Positions 1 to 6,598 of a stretch of 7,221 nt of DNA are shown in pieces (position 1 is the first letter of the stretch; every line of letters begins with the position of its first letter). Origin of the DNA: Pseudomonadota bacterium (GTDB taxonomy: Bacteria; Pseudomonadota; Alphaproteobacteria; Rhizobiales; Devosiaceae). The stretch is taken from NCBI GenBank assembly GCA_023436745.1, contig JAEZHZ010000015.1, positions 1 through 7,221 on the forward strand. Direction: 5' to 3'. The notes under the pieces were generated by a model. The model did not search any database and was not told where the DNA came from. It saw only the letters and a list, made by a program, of their open reading frames with translations. Made by a program: the position numbers and the translations under genes.

Positions 1-1
1 G

Positions 2-448
2 TTCGGCATCGGGTTTCACCCGGCCTTCGCCTGGCCGCTGCCCGGCGCGTCGGGAGAGCACAAGGTGTGGCTCGACAACGGTAGCGAACCGCCGATGGCC
101 CGCCTGAGCGGAGGGCTGGTGACGCAGGAGCGTCAGGAGAGCCCGTTCCGGCACGGTGAGCTGACGCTCGATCGGGAGCTGTTCGCGGCAGATGCGATGG
201 TGTTCCCTGAGGGTGCGGGCACCGGAGCGCGCTACGGCACCGAAGCTCAACAGGTGCACCTTACCTGGGACAATCTCCCCAACTTCGCGCTGTGGAGCAA
301 GCCGGGGCCCTTCGTTTGCCTCGAGCCCTGGCATGGGACTGCCGCGGAGGCCGGTGGCACGGACGCGCTGGAGCAGCGGCCGTTCTGCGCCGTGCTCAAG
401 CCCGGTGCGGCAGGCCGGTATGCCTTGAGGGCCGAACTGGTGGGTTAG
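2..448 (+). CDS. Aldose 1-epimerase (LacX-like), C-terminal part, cut by window start
   Basis: The enzyme interconverts alpha and beta anomers of hexoses in the cytoplasm. The frame is open from base 2, so the start lies outside the window; the GTG at 65 is internal, because homology-like sequence continues upstream of it. The visible 148 residues begin with FGIGFHPAFAWPLPG, the conserved HPAF segment that carries an active-site histidine in galactose-mutarotase-fold proteins. The segment LWSKPGPFVCLEPWHG follows at about residues 97-112; its glutamate (about residue 108) is the expected catalytic base of the LacX-type group. A full protein of this group is near 280-300 residues, so roughly the first half is missing. 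It ends in TAG and converges on the ATPase gene with only 3 nt between the stops, leaving no room for a separate terminator. The family call is firm; the sugar substrate cannot be told. Confidence 0.9.
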   Translation, partial: FGIGFHPAFAWPLPGASGEHKVWLDNGSEPPMARLSGGLVTQERQESPFRHGELTLDRELFAADAMVFPEGAGTGARYGTEAQQVHLTWDNLPNFALWSKPGPFVCLEPWHGTAAEAGGTDALEQRPFCAVLKPGAAGRYALRAELVG

Positions 449-451
449 CTG

Positions 452-1963
452 CTACTCGGCGGCGCCGCGTTCATCGATCATCATGTCCGGGCCGTTGGGG
501 TCGCCCGGCGCGGTCTCGGCGCCGAGGTCGGGGAAGGCCACGACGCGGTTCTGGCGGAAATCGAGGCGGATGACCACGAGGCCCCGTTCCTCGAACCAGG
601 AGATCAGGCGACGGGCGCGGCTGGCCGAATGGGTGCCATAGATGCGCGCGAGTGTGGCGTCGGACGGACAGGGAGCGCCGGTGAGCGCGGCCTGTGCCAG
701 CACCAGGAAGACGCCCTGCACGTCATCAGTCAGGGTTTCACTGAGCGTCAGCGCCTGCTGCCAGCCGTCGGACTCGGCGATATCGGCCTCAGGCGCAACG
801 CGGGCGATGGCGAGGCGGCGCTTGAAGGCAGGCAGGGCCGGCGGCTCGCCGGGGATACGGCGAATGCGGCAGCGGACGAGGAAATCCTGATAGAGCACGG
901 CGGTGGTGCGGAACCCCGCATCGGGATCGGCGAGCAGTTCGGCCATGACGTCGTCGATCTGCTTGTCGCGCTCTGCCTCGTCGATCTCGGGAAACAGCGA
1001 TTGCGGGGCTTCCTCGAGGGGGGGGCGGGCGCGGGCGACCTGGGCCAGGAGTTCGTTGGTGGTGGGCGGCGGCGGAGGCGGCGGGCGGCGCACGACTGGC
1101 CGCACAGCCTCTTCGGCTGCGGCGGCAAAGATCAGGTCCGCGGCGTCGACCGGTGCGTCGGGCAGCGGCGTCAGCTTCGGGCTCGACGAACGGGCCGAGG
1201 TCTCGACATTGCCGATGACGATGGGCAGGGGACGCCGCGAGATGGCTGGCCCCAGGGCGACGAAGTGTCCCCGGGCGAGATCGCGGAACTGTTCCGCCTG
1301 ACGGCGTTCCATGCCGAGCAGGTCCGCGGCGCGGGCCATGTCGATATCGAGGAAGGTGCGGCCCATCAGGAAGTTCGAGGCCTCGGCCGCGACGTTCTTT
1401 GCCAGCTTGGCAAGGCGCTGGGTGGCGATGACGCCCGCGAGCCCGCGCTTGCGGCCGCGGCACATCAGGTTGGTCATGGCGCCAAGCGAGAGCTTGCGCG
1501 CCTCGTCGGAGACCTCGCCGGCCGCGGCGGGGGCAAAGAGCTGGGCTTCGTCGACCACCACGAGCATGGGATACCAGAAGTCGCGGTCGGCATCGAACAG
1601 GCCGCCGAGGAAGGCAGCCGCGGCGCGCATCTGCTGCTCGACGTCGAGCCCTTCGAGGTTCAGCACCACCGAGACGCGATGCTGGCGCACCCGGCCGGCG
1701 ATGCGGGTGAGTTCGGATTCGGTGCGGGTCGCATCGACCACGAGGTGGCCGAACTTGTCGGCGAGGGTGACGAAATCGCCCTCGGGATCGACCACGCATT
1801 GCTGCACCCACGGGGCGGACTGCTCGAGCAGGCGGCGCAGCAGGTGCGACTTGCCCGAACCGGAATTGCCCTGCACCAGCAGGCGCGTGGCGAGCAGTTC
1901 CTCGAGATCGAGGTTGGCCGGGCCGGGGCCGGCGGCTTTCCCCATGTCGATGGCAACCTGCAC
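452..1963 (-). CDS. HerA/DUF87-type P-loop ATPase with polyproline linker and C-terminal extension
   Basis: A 503-residue cytoplasmic ATPase of the FtsK-HerA class. Walker A is GNSGSGKS (residues 32-39). Walker B is MLVVVDEAQLF (133-143, with D138 and E139). A CRGRKRG segment (168-174) lies where this class keeps its arginine finger, followed by VIATQR (178-183) with a sensor-like glutamine. A proline run (294-300) then joins a C-terminal region (about 303-503) that I do not recognise; its TLARIYGTHSASRARRLISW stretch followed by a beta-rich end could be a winged helix. I chose GTG at 1963 because GGAGAG lies 6 nt upstream; the frame also opens at a GTG at 2011 (519 aa), which lacks a good ribosome site. 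HerA proteins move along DNA and usually work with the nuclease NurA, but none is present here. It lies 132 nt downstream of the methyltransferase on the same strand, so co-transcription is possible. The ATPase class is certain; the role is unknown. Confidence 0.86.
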   Translation of the reverse strand: MQVAIDMGKAAGPGPANLDLEELLATRLLVQGNSGSGKSHLLRRLLEQSAPWVQQCVVDPEGDFVTLADKFGHLVVDATRTESELTRIAGRVRQHRVSVVLNLEGLDVEQQMRAAAAFLGGLFDADRDFWYPMLVVVDEAQLFAPAAAGEVSDEARKLSLGAMTNLMCRGRKRGLAGVIATQRLAKLAKNVAAEASNFLMGRTFLDIDMARAADLLGMERRQAEQFRDLARGHFVALGPAISRRPLPIVIGNVETSARSSSPKLTPLPDAPVDAADLIFAAAAEEAVRPVVRRPPPPPPPTTNELLAQVARARPPLEEAPQSLFPEIDEAERDKQIDDVMAELLADPDAGFRTTAVLYQDFLVRCRIRRIPGEPPALPAFKRRLAIARVAPEADIAESDGWQQALTLSETLTDDVQGVFLVLAQAALTGAPCPSDATLARIYGTHSASRARRLISWFEERGLVVIRLDFRQNRVVAFPDLGAETAPGDPNGPDMMIDERGAAE

Positions 1964-1969
1964 TGCACA

Positions 1970-1975
1970 CTCTCC
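1970..1975 (-). promoter_or_regulatory. Ribosome binding site that decides the ATPase start
   Basis: Reading the minus strand, GGAGAG stands 6 nt before the GTG at 1963. The upstream alternative GTG at 2011 has no purine-rich element at the right distance, so the shorter protein is preferred. The 16 residues in question show no ATPase motif. Confidence 0.6.
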
Positions 1976-2095
1976 GCTGGCGTGTCGGCCAGGCGGGACA
2001 ACACGCTTCACTCGAACCGCAGTGAGTTAGCACACCGGTAACGATTCGCGGGAGGCGGGGGCCGCGGATTCACAGGGGAGGGTGGAATCGAGCGG

Positions 2096-2722
2096 TCAGG
2101 AGGGCTTGCGGGCAATGAGGAAGAGCGCTGCGCCGGGCTTGGGGCGCCAGTCGTGCTCGGTCACGAAGCCGGCACCCGTCAGACTGTCGCGCAGTTGTGC
2201 CGGCGTCATGAAGCCGAGTTGCGGCAGCTTGCCGAGTGCGCGACCGAGCGGGGCGACGTAGCGGAGGAGGCGCAGGGGAGAGTCCCCGAGGCAGGCAGTG
2301 CTCGATACGAACAGCCCGCCGGGCTTCAGAATCTCGTGGACCTTGCGGATGGCGGCCTCCCTGTCGGAGAGGAGGTGGAGGATCGACATCGCCAGCACCA
2401 TGTCGTAGCGCGCCGCCGGCAGGGCCATCGTGGCGATGTCGCACTGCTCGAAGGCGATGTTGCCGACGCCGGCCGCCTCCGCCTTGCTCCGGGCGATCTC
2501 CAGCATGCGGCGCGAGAAATCGACGGCATGGATGGAGCGCACATGGGGCGCGTGAACGATGGCGGCGGAGCCGGTGCCACAGCCGAACTCGAACAGGTCC
2601 ATGTCCGGCCTGAGATGGCGCCGGGTCTCGGCGAGCTTTGCCTCGTAGGCGGGTTGGTCGGCAATCGGACTGGCGGCGTAGCGATCGGCAAGGCGATCCC
2701 AGAAGGTGGCGAGTTCGGCCAT
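2096..2722 (-). CDS. Class I SAM-dependent methyltransferase
   Basis: A 208-residue protein with a Rossmann-fold methyltransferase core, predicted to transfer the methyl group of S-adenosylmethionine. Motif I is LFEFGCGTGS (residues 43-52), which binds the cofactor. D68 in HAVDFS is the acidic residue expected to hold the ribose hydroxyls, D95 in QCDIA lies near the adenine site, and YDMVLAMSILHLL (106-118) is motif IV. KPGG near residue 133 is the usual post-motif turn. No signal peptide or membrane segment is evident. The ATG is preceded by GGAG at 7 nt (2730-2733), which supports this start. The gene is divergent from a LysR-type regulator across an 88-nt gap, a layout in which the regulator often controls the neighbour. 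The methyl acceptor cannot be inferred; small molecule is more likely than nucleic acid because no RNA- or DNA-binding domain is seen. Confidence 0.92.
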   Translation of the reverse strand: MAELATFWDRLADRYAASPIADQPAYEAKLAETRRHLRPDMDLFEFGCGTGSAAIVHAPHVRSIHAVDFSRRMLEIARSKAEAAGVGNIAFEQCDIATMALPAARYDMVLAMSILHLLSDREAAIRKVHEILKPGGLFVSSTACLGDSPLRLLRYVAPLGRALGKLPQLGFMTPAQLRDSLTGAGFVTEHDWRPKPGAALFLIARKPS

Positions 2723-2775
2723 GGTGCGGCTCCAGATACTGGTGCAAGGATAGACCGGGCGTGCAGTAGGCGAAA

Positions 2776-2803
2776 TTGCATGGAATAGCAGAAGCTATAT
2801 ACA
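2776..2803 (+). promoter_or_regulatory. Candidate promoter of the LysR-type regulator
   Basis: TTGCAT (2776-2781) and TATACA (2798-2803), separated by 16 nt, resemble a sigma-70 -35/-10 pair. Initiation would fall at about 2810-2811, on or next to the ATG, which suggests a leaderless or nearly leaderless message. This agrees with the absence of any Shine-Dalgarno sequence before that ATG. It is a match by eye only. Confidence 0.4.
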
Positions 2804-2817
2804 TCCATGCATGGATG
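2777..2817. repeat. Nested dyads and repeated TGCATGGA elements in the divergent LysR/methyltransferase promoter
   Basis: TGCATGGA occurs at 2777-2784 and again at 2808-2815, starting 31 bp apart (about three helical turns), and in inverse orientation at 2804-2811. The second and third copies form a perfect 16-bp palindrome at 2802-2817 that includes the LysR start codon. Between them lies ATAGC-AGAA-GCTAT (2785-2798), a 5-bp-arm inverted repeat. LysR-type regulators bind AT-rich dyads in such divergent regions and usually repress their own gene, so these are candidate recognition and activation sites. The assignment is inference. Confidence 0.45.
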
Positions 2818-3719
2818 ATCCGGTCGACTGGAACCACATCAAGGCGCTGCGCACCGTGCTCGACGCTGGCTCGCTCTCGGCCGCGGCCCGGGAACTCGGG
2901 TTGGCGCAGCCGACGCTCGGCCGGCAGATCGCGGCTCTCGAGGCTTCGCTGGGCGTGACGCTGTTCGAGCGCACGGGGCGCTTCCTGCTGCCGACCGAGG
3001 CGGCACGGCAGCTCGGCGCCCACGCCCGGGAGATGGGAGCAGCGGCCGGCCGGCTGCAACTGGCGGCTTCGGCGCAGTCGCAGGCGGTCGAGGGTCTGGT
3101 GCGGGTAACGGCGAGCGATGCCGTGGCGGCTTTCGTGCTGCCGCCGATACTCGTCGACCTGCGGCGGTTGGCGCCGGGGATCACCATCGAGGTCGTGGCC
3201 TCCAACAGCATCAGCGACCTGACGCGGCGCGAGGCCGACATTGCCATCCGCCACGTGCGGCCGACGGAGCCCGACCTGATCGGCAGGCGGCTCGCGGACG
3301 ATCATGCGGGGCTGTTCGCCACCCCGGCCTATCTCGACAGCATCGGCCGGCCGTCGGACGGAGCGACCCTTGCAGCCGTGGCGGAGTTCATCGGGTTTCT
3401 CGATCCTGGAGGCGAGGCGAGCAGGATCATTGCGGCGGAACTGACGACGCGCGGCGTGCCAATCACGCCGGTGCAGTTCACCCGGTCGACCGACGGTGGG
3501 GCGGTCGCGTGGGAGTGGGTGCGGCGCGGCCTCGGGGTGGGGATGATGCTGCAGGCCGTGGCGGGGGCGACGCCCGGGGTGGAGCCGGTGCTGCCGGAGC
3601 TTGTGCGCATCCCGGTGCCGGTATGGCTGGTGACGCACCGGGAGGTGCGGACCAGCCGGCGGATCCGGCTGGTCTATGACGTGCTGGCGGAGGCGCTCGC
3701 GGCCCCGAGGGATCGCTAG
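2811..3719 (+). CDS. LysR-type transcriptional regulator
   Basis: A 302-residue DNA-binding regulator of normal family length. The winged helix-turn-helix spans residues 7-66, with GSLSAAARELGLAQPTLGRQIAALE (20-44) as the helix-turn-helix and LFERTGRFLLPTEAA (51-65) as the wing; W7 followed by NHIKAL is the usual family start. Residues from about 90 onward form the periplasmic-binding-protein-like effector domain, with the typical DIAIRHVRP segment near 144 and GLGVGMM near 241. ATG 2811 gives the expected N-terminus, but no ribosome site precedes it. The gene is divergent from the methyltransferase and convergent with the Gfo/Idh gene, sharing the CTAG that holds both stop codons. Control of the methyltransferase and of itself is the likely role. 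The effector is unknown. Confidence 0.95.
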   Translation: MDDPVDWNHIKALRTVLDAGSLSAAARELGLAQPTLGRQIAALEASLGVTLFERTGRFLLPTEAARQLGAHAREMGAAAGRLQLAASAQSQAVEGLVRVTASDAVAAFVLPPILVDLRRLAPGITIEVVASNSISDLTRREADIAIRHVRPTEPDLIGRRLADDHAGLFATPAYLDSIGRPSDGATLAAVAEFIGFLDPGGEASRIIAAELTTRGVPITPVQFTRSTDGGAVAWEWVRRGLGVGMMLQAVAGATPGVEPVLPELVRIPVPVWLVTHREVRTSRRIRLVYDVLAEALAAPRDR

Positions 3720-4996
3720 AGCTTGACCAGCGTGCGGACGTCGACGGGGAGGCCCGTGGCGAAGGACTTGTTGGCGGCGATGCCGGTCAGGATCGACAGC
3801 GCGCCGTCGCGGTGGTTGGCACCGTAGCCGGGGCGCGGGGTGGCATTCCCGAAGATCTCCTCGAGCATGATCTTGTCGCCGCCGCCATGGCCGCCTTCAC
3901 CGTGCTTGACCGGCACCTGCCGCGCCTCGCCGTGGAGGGGGAAGTGGTAGAGCTTCACGCCCTTGGCCGCCCCTTCTGTATCGGAGGTGGAGCCGGCGTT
4001 GATGTAGCTGGTCTCGTGCACGGTGAGTTCGAGCCGGCCGCCGGTGCCGTTGATGGCGACGTTGAAGCCTTCCCACGGCGCATAGGCGTAGAGCGAATAG
4101 GTCATCACCGCCTTGTTGCGGTAGCGCACCATGACGTTCATCGTGTCTTCGATGGAAATGCCGTCGCCGAAGACGTTCTGGTCGCGCTGGTAGCCGTCTT
4201 CCTTCTCGGCCCCCCAGTAGAGACCCTTCTGGACGGGGTTGCTGGTGAGGTCGATCGCGAAGGGATCGTCCTTGGCGGCCTCGACGCCGGTGGTGCGGGT
4301 GTAGGGCGTGAAGACCCCGCGTTCCTCGGCATTGGCGCGGCCGTAGAACTTGAGGTCGCCCATGCCGAACACGGTCTCCGGCTGGGAGCCCAGCCAGAAG
4401 TTGACGAGGTCGAAATGGTGGGTGGACTTGTGGACCATCAGTCCGCCCGAGTTGCGCTTGTCGCGGTGCCAGCGGCGGAAGTAGTCGGCGCCGTGGCGGG
4501 TATCGAGCAGCCACTCGAAATGCACCGAGGTCGGGGTGCCGATGGCGCCTTGGGCGATGAGTTCGCGCAGGGCCGAATTGTGCGGGGCGTAGCGGTAGTT
4601 GAAGGTGACGCGGACGTTGCGGCCGGTGCGCTCGACGGCATCGAGGATCGCCTGGCACTTCTCGCTGTCGGTGGTCATCGGCTTTTCGGTGATGACATCG
4701 CAGCCGGCCTCGAGAGCCGCGATGATGTAGTGGTGGTGCGTGCGATCGATGGAGGTGACGATCACCGTGTCCGGCTTCTGCTCGGCGATCATGCGGGCGA
4801 AGTCGGCCGCCTTGTAGGTGGGAACGGCGGTGCCGGAGAGTTCCTGCTGGATCACCCGGTTGGTGAAGTCCATGCGCGTCTGGTTCGTGTCGCAGAGGGC
4901 GACCAGCCTTGACTGTTCGCGGTGCGGCCCGAGGATGGCTTCGTAGAACATCCGCGCGCGACCACCGGTGCCCACGATTGCGTAGGACTTGGCCAT
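3716..4996 (-). CDS. Gfo/Idh/MocA family NAD(P)-dependent oxidoreductase
   Basis: A 426-residue cytoplasmic enzyme of the glucose-fructose oxidoreductase/inositol dehydrogenase/MocA family, expected to oxidise or epimerise a sugar or sugar derivative. The N-terminal Rossmann domain starts AIVGTGGRAR (residues 6-15), and D36 after LVALC ends the second strand. TEKPM (103-107) is the family signature, with K105 as the catalytic or cofactor-contacting lysine. NYRY (133-136) and HKSTHHFDLVNFW (189-201) lie in the substrate domain; the histidine-aspartate pair in HHFD is the expected active-site element. At 426 residues it is longer than the common 330-390, with extra sequence around 205-290. ATG 4996 has GGAGGAG 5 nt upstream, so the open frame extending to 5791 is a false N-terminus that runs antisense to the GntR gene. 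It is divergent from that regulator. The substrate is not identifiable. Confidence 0.95.
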   Translation of the reverse strand: MAKSYAIVGTGGRARMFYEAILGPHREQSRLVALCDTNQTRMDFTNRVIQQELSGTAVPTYKAADFARMIAEQKPDTVIVTSIDRTHHHYIIAALEAGCDVITEKPMTTDSEKCQAILDAVERTGRNVRVTFNYRYAPHNSALRELIAQGAIGTPTSVHFEWLLDTRHGADYFRRWHRDKRNSGGLMVHKSTHHFDLVNFWLGSQPETVFGMGDLKFYGRANAEERGVFTPYTRTTGVEAAKDDPFAIDLTSNPVQKGLYWGAEKEDGYQRDQNVFGDGISIEDTMNVMVRYRNKAVMTYSLYAYAPWEGFNVAINGTGGRLELTVHETSYINAGSTSDTEGAAKGVKLYHFPLHGEARQVPVKHGEGGHGGGDKIMLEEIFGNATPRPGYGANHRDGALSILTGIAANKSFATGLPVDVRTLVKL

Positions 4997-5001
4997 TGAT
5001 T

Positions 5002-5008
5002 CTCCTCC
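5002..5008 (-). promoter_or_regulatory. Strong ribosome binding site of the Gfo/Idh gene
   Basis: GGAGGAG on the minus strand, 5 nt before ATG 4996. It fixes the start of the oxidoreductase and rules out the much longer open frame upstream. Confidence 0.85.
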
Positions 5009-5076
5009 GGTTTCGATATCACAAGGCGCCCAGCCAGAATGGCGCGGAAAGGCTCTACCATACAAGATGGGGAACA

Positions 5077-5095
5077 CGTACACTTTCTTTGTACG
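5077..5095. promoter_or_regulatory. Candidate GntR operator, CGTACA-N7-TGTACG
   Basis: A perfect 6-bp-arm inverted repeat with a 7-nt spacer lies between the divergent oxidoreductase and GntR genes, 81 nt from the first start and 48 nt from the second. FadR-group GntR proteins bind short dyads with a GT...AC core, and autoregulators usually sit on one in this position. A weaker dyad, CCAT-N5-ATGG (5058-5070), lies beside it. Binding by the neighbouring regulator is inferred. Confidence 0.5.
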
Positions 5096-5143
5096 CCCGA
5101 TGCGACAATGGTGCGGGGCAGCAACACGGATGGTGAGGGCGAA

Positions 5144-5809
5144 GTGAACGACAGCAACGAAGGGACGATGGCGTTGCGCGTGGTCGAGGCGCTTCGCGAC
5201 GAGATCATCACCATGGCGCTGAAACCGGGCGACGTGATTTCCGAGAGCGACATCGCCGCCCGCTACGGCGTGTCGCGGCAGCCGGTGCGCGAGGCGTTCA
5301 TCCGACTGGCGCAGCAGGGGCTGCTGCTGATCCGGCCCAAGCGGGCCACGGTGGTGAAGAAGATCTCCCCCGAAGGCGTGCGCCAATCCCGCTTCATCCG
5401 CGAGTCGATCGAGGTCGAGATCGTTCGGCGCGTCGCGGCCAATCCCGGAGCCGAGGCAGCGGCCGTGCTGGACGGGCTGATCGTCGACCAGGAGAAGGCA
5501 TCGGCGGCAGGGGATTCGCGGCGCTTCCACACGCTCGACGAACTGTTTCACCGCACGCTCGCGCGGCTGGCCGGGGTGGAATACGCCTGGCAGCTGATCG
5601 ACGATCACAAGATGCAGCTCGACCGGGTGCGCTACCTGACCCTGGGAGCCAGTTCGAGCCAGCGCGCCATCACCGAGCACAAGGCCATCGCCGAGGCCGT
5701 GGCCAAGGGGGATCCTGCCGCGGCAGAAGCGGCCATGCGAGCGCACCTGGCCCGCGCCGAGGTGCTGCTCACGCAGACGATCGCCGACCACCCGGACTAT
5801 TTCGAGTAG
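5144..5809 (+). CDS. GntR family regulator, FadR/FCD subfamily
   Basis: A 221-residue regulator. The N-terminal winged helix-turn-helix covers about residues 10-72: LRDEIITMALKPGDVISE (17-34), then the recognition part YGVSRQPVREAFIRLAQQGL (41-60) and a wing with RPKRATVV. The all-helical FCD ligand domain follows. The four metal ligands expected in this domain can all be seen: D132 and H136 in DELFH, H179 in TEHKAI and H201 in RAHL, so a metal-dependent carboxylate or sugar-acid effector is plausible. I chose GTG 5144 because GGTGAGGG (5132-5139) precedes it and the length is typical. The frame is open back to ATG 5039, and ATG 5108 and ATG 5168 are other options. It is divergent from the Gfo/Idh gene, which is the likely target. 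Confidence 0.94.
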   Translation: MNDSNEGTMALRVVEALRDEIITMALKPGDVISESDIAARYGVSRQPVREAFIRLAQQGLLLIRPKRATVVKKISPEGVRQSRFIRESIEVEIVRRVAANPGAEAAAVLDGLIVDQEKASAAGDSRRFHTLDELFHRTLARLAGVEYAWQLIDDHKMQLDRVRYLTLGASSSQRAITEHKAIAEAVAKGDPAAAEAAMRAHLARAEVLLTQTIADHPDYFE

Positions 5810-5813
5810 GCAG

Positions 5814-5864
5814 GGCCTCGACGCACGGAGGCCGACCGGTACACCTCGACACCGGGCCGCCCGG
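5814..5864 (+). terminator. Hairpin cluster after the GntR gene, weak terminator candidate
   Basis: Just after the GntR stop lie GGCCTC-N8-GAGGCC (5814-5833), CCGGT-N10-ACCGG (5836-5855) and CCGGG-ccg-CCCGG (5852-5864). The last two overlap and cannot form together. No run of T follows, so an intrinsic terminator is only possible, not shown. The stretch 5810-5904 otherwise holds the leader of the next gene. Confidence 0.3.
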
Positions 5865-5873
5865 ATCCTTATA

Positions 5874-5892
5874 TGTAATCCACCGAGTTACA
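5874..5892. promoter_or_regulatory. TGTAA-N9-TTACA dyad upstream of the second methyltransferase
   Basis: A 5-bp-arm inverted repeat in an AT-rich island (about 5869-5896) set in very GC-rich sequence, 12 nt before ATG 5905. The left arm overlaps TATGTA, a possible -10 element, so a bound regulator would block transcription. TGTAA/TTACA arms are common in operators of dimeric repressors such as the TetR family. No such gene is in the window, so the binding protein is unknown. Confidence 0.35.
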
Positions 5893-5904
5893 ATAAGGTG
5901 CCGA

Positions 5905-6582
5905 ATGAGCGTACAGCCGACAACCGCCTTCGGGGCGGCTCATGCGCGAAGCTATGCGGAGGGTCCGCCGCGTCAGGTGCCGGGGTTCGACGGGCTGCAC
6001 CGGATGACATCGCTGCTGCTGGCGGAACGGGTGCCGGCGGAGGGACGGGTTCTGGTCCTCGGGGCGGGCGGCGGGCTCGAACTCAGGATGCTCGCCGATG
6101 CCCATGCCGGCTGGCGCTTCACCGGCGTTGACCCTTCCCGCGAGATGCTGGCGGCAGCGGGCCGCGAAGTGGCGGCGCATGCGGCGAGGATGGAGCTTGT
6201 GGAGGGCTATATCGAGGCGGCGCCCCCCGGCCCGTTCGATGGCGCGACCTGCCTTCTCACCATGCATTTCGTGCCGGAGGCGCAGCGCCTGCCCACTCTC
6301 AAGGCCATGCGGGAGCGGCTGGCGCCTGGCGCGCCATTGGTCATGGCGCATATCAGCTTTACCCGGGCGGAGCCGGAGCGCACGCAGTGGATCCGGCGGC
6401 ACATCGCCTTCGGTGGTGGCGACCCGGGCTCGGAGGCCGCGGTCGACGCAATGCGCACCCGGCTGACGGTGCTGGCACCGGAGACCGAGGAGAGCCTGCT
6501 GCGCGAAGCGGGGTTCGGAGACATCAGCCTGTTCTATGCCGGGCTCAGCTTCCGCGGCTGGGTGGCCTACGCCGGGACCTGA
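5905..6582 (+). CDS. Class I SAM-dependent methyltransferase, second and unrelated to the first
   Basis: A 225-residue predicted methyltransferase. After an N-terminal helical part containing the VPGFDGLHRMTSLLL stretch (25-39), motif I is VLVLGAGGG (49-57). D76 in GVDPSREML is the acidic cofactor ligand, and FDGATCLLTMHFV (111-123) is motif IV. The VPG-D-L start and VDPS-ML pattern resemble the group containing CmoA-like enzymes, but the full protein is too divergent to name a substrate. AAGGTG (5895-5900) precedes the ATG by 4 nt. It follows the GntR gene on the same strand after 95 nt holding hairpins and its own putative operator, so it is probably a separate unit. The aldo/keto reductase lies 120 nt downstream and may be co-transcribed. 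Confidence 0.9.
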   Translation: MSVQPTTAFGAAHARSYAEGPPRQVPGFDGLHRMTSLLLAERVPAEGRVLVLGAGGGLELRMLADAHAGWRFTGVDPSREMLAAAGREVAAHAARMELVEGYIEAAPPGPFDGATCLLTMHFVPEAQRLPTLKAMRERLAPGAPLVMAHISFTRAEPERTQWIRRHIAFGGGDPGSEAAVDAMRTRLTVLAPETEESLLREAGFGDISLFYAGLSFRGWVAYAGT

Positions 6583-6598
6583 CGAAGTCGCGGGGCGA

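Noticed and set aside
629..2041. 470-codon open frame on the plus strand
   Set aside because: It lies wholly antisense to the ATPase, whose P-loop motifs are unmistakable. Its own translation shows no domain and is rich in G, A, R and E, as expected from reverse-strand reading of high-GC codons.
2047..2066. CGCGG-N10-CCGCG hairpin between the methyltransferase and ATPase genes
   Set aside because: The arms are short, the sequence is GC-rich by background and no T run follows on the minus strand, so it is not a credible terminator.
452..2722. HerA-like ATPase plus methyltransferase as a defence island
   Set aside because: The methyltransferase lacks DNA-methylase motifs such as DPPY or a target-recognition domain, there is a 132-nt gap, and no nuclease is nearby.
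2070..3638. 522-codon open frame on the minus strand
   Set aside because: It is antisense to the LysR gene and out of frame with the methyltransferase on the same strand. Its translation is rich in R, P and H, with no family features.
3812..4912. 366-codon open frame on the plus strand
   Set aside because: It is antisense to the Gfo/Idh gene; the valine- and glycine-rich sequence is a reverse-complement artefact.
4997..5791. N-terminal extension of the Gfo/Idh open frame to 691 residues
   Set aside because: The family N-terminus and a strong ribosome site are at 4996. The extension is the antisense of the GntR gene and has no recognisable domain.
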